DNA of 6,960 nucleotides, taken from an uncultured Rhodospirillales bacterium (GTDB lineage: Bacteria; Pseudomonadota; Alphaproteobacteria; ATCC43930; CGMCC-115725). This document shows positions 6,240 through 6,960 of this stretch, piece by piece (position 1 is the stretch's first letter; every line of letters begins with the position of its first letter). The notes under the pieces were generated by a model. It was not told the origin of the DNA. It worked only from the letters and a program-made list of their open reading frames with translations, and searched no databases. Both the position numbers and the translations under genes were made by a program. The DNA lies in the NCBI GenBank assembly GCA_903897565.1, contig CAIUCF010000169.1, forward strand, positions 1 through 6,960. Reading direction: 5' to 3'.

Positions 6240-6521
6240 CTAGTCGTCGTAATCCCGCCGCCAATGATGGTGGTGGCGCCAGCGCCAGCCGGGGGCGTAA
6301 TACACTGGAGGAGCCGCTTCGTAATAGCCCGGGGGCGGCCCGTAATAAACCGGCGGCGGTCCGTAATAGACCGGAGGCGGCGGGGCGTAATAGCCCGGCG
6401 GCGGATAACCGCCGAGGCCGACGAAGAAATCGACATGGGCCTGCGCGCTCCCCGGCATCAGCATCACGCCCGCAAACGGGAGGGCCAAGGCCAAGGCTTT
6501 GATCCGGTGCAAGATCGACAT
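6240..6521 (-). CDS. small exported Pro/Tyr-rich protein with His-rich tail
   Basis: This protein is 93 residues from ATG 6519-6521, which has GGAGG 7 nt upstream; a GTG one codon earlier is less well spaced. A clear Sec signal peptide has a basic start (HRIK), a hydrophobic core and an SAQA end, with probable cleavage after Ala28. The mature 65 residues are low complexity. Five PP-x-YY type units follow one another (GYPPPGYYAPPPPVYY, GPPPVYY, GPPPGYY, then EAAPPVYY, residues 38-75). The end is a W-R-H cluster with HHHH and an acidic DYDD tip. Such short exported repeat proteins are common in Alphaproteobacteria and mostly uncharacterised. A periplasmic or surface location is likely. Metal binding by the His tail and cross-linking by the tyrosines are speculation. 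An AT-rich TAAAAT (6581-6576) upstream could be a -10 box, without a good -35. Confidence 0.8.
   Translation of the reverse strand: MSILHRIKALALALPFAGVMLMPGSAQAHVDFFVGLGGYPPPGYYAPPPPVYYGPPPVYYGPPPGYYEAAPPVYYAPGWRWRHHHHWRRDYDD
6297..6392 (-). repeat. in-gene tandem repeat encoding PPxYY units
   Basis: On the plus strand GTAATA (TyrTyr codons on the minus strand) recurs at 6297, 6321, 6342, 6363 and 6387, spaced 24, 21, 21 and 24 bp. The C/G-rich DNA between the marks codes for the intervening Pro/Gly/Val. Spacings in multiples of three keep the frame, so unit number could change without breaking the gene. Confidence 0.7.
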
Positions 6522-6597
6522 CACGCTTCCTCCTCGGAGAGTGAAATCCTTAAGCTGGAAAACGCCCGAGCCGCGATTTTATTCCACCGGAGAGGCC

Positions 6598-6960
6598 TCA
6601 GGCCCTGTCGAGTTCCCGCGCGATCACCACGCCCATGAAGAAGGCGGGGCCGCCATGGGCGACCCAGCCATGGCTGGTGCCGCGCTGGATGACGATATTG
6701 CCGGGCTTGAGCCGGGTCTCGTCGCCGTCGAGAACCAGGCTGGCCTCACCCTGGATCAGGCAGACCACGTCGATCGACTGGGTCCGGTGCATGCCGGGAT
6801 GACGGCTTTGGTCGGTGATGTGGTGCTCGCCGCCAAATTGGGCGAAGGTTTCCCGGGCCGCCTTGGCCATATCGGCATGCGGGATGCCTTCGGGCACCGG
6901 GTTGATGACAAACCAGCGCACCTGGAAATCGCCCGGCTTGGCGCCGAGCACCGGCTTCGC
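6598..6960 (-). CDS. cupin-domain protein, 5' end outside the window
   Basis: The frame is open to the window edge, so the true start lies beyond 6960; 120 residues are visible. A single cupin_2-type barrel is clear. Motif 1 is PGMHRTQSIDVVCLIQG (55-71), with His58 but Thr in place of the second His and Asp64 where Glu is usual. Motif 2 is LKPGNIVIQRGTSHGW (84-99) with His97. This 'MHRTxTID...QRGTxHxW' version is a recurring subfamily of small bacterial cupins often annotated only as cupin-domain proteins. Reduced metal ligands make both a metal-bound enzyme and a ligand-binding role possible. No signal peptide is visible in this part. Its stop is 76 bp before the start of the small exported protein gene on the same strand. 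The link between the two, if any, is unknown. Confidence 0.85.
   Translation of the reverse strand, partial: AKPVLGAKPGDFQVRWFVINPVPEGIPHADMAKAARETFAQFGGEHHITDQSRHPGMHRTQSIDVVCLIQGEASLVLDGDETRLKPGNIVIQRGTSHGWVAHGGPAFFMGVVIARELDRA

Overview
The window is GC-rich and its genes look alphaproteobacterial: codon usage is strongly G/C-ending, and there is a divergent-PAS (PAS_5-type) protein, a GFA-type zinc protein and a tRNA-Ser with an encoded CCA. A Rhodospirillales- or Hyphomicrobiales-like soil or water bacterium is my best guess. That is inference from protein style, not a database match.

Layout, left to right. (1) A tRNA-Ser(UGA) at 73-162 on the + strand, preceded by 72 bases that may hold the end of an upstream gene. 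(2) A minus-strand pair: a possible 46-residue ORF with a very strong ribosome binding site (727-867) that overlaps the start of a PAS-like sensory protein (237-764). (3) A divergent + strand NAD(P)-dependent aldehyde dehydrogenase (1059-2555) with all the usual catalytic residues. (4) A run of three minus-strand genes, read right to left: an SGNH-fold protein with three N-terminal membrane segments (4494-5828), an MBOAT O-acyltransferase of the AlgI type (3008-4432) and a GFA-family zinc protein (2552-2959). The gaps are 61 and 48 bp, so they may form one transcript. A TTGACA promoter candidate lies just upstream of the first gene. (5) A 411-bp gene-poor stretch (5829-6239) with a long imperfect hairpin at 5937-5980. 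(6) A small exported Pro/Tyr-rich, His-tailed protein (6240-6521). (7) The 3' part of a cupin gene that runs off the right edge (6598-6960).

How the genes may work together. The SGNH and MBOAT genes together look like a compact envelope or exopolysaccharide O-acylation module: the MBOAT protein would move acyl groups across the inner membrane and the SGNH protein would place them on, or remove them from, an extracytoplasmic glycan. No glycosyltransferase, polymerase or exporter is visible nearby, so the acceptor is unknown. The aldehyde dehydrogenase, GFA protein and cupin are metabolic or detoxification genes with no clear link to this module. I see no CRISPR array, transposase, phage gene or toxin-antitoxin pair. 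Nothing here is a clear new defence or mobile system. The most interesting items are the orphan SGNH/MBOAT pair, the overlapping small ORF and the hairpin.
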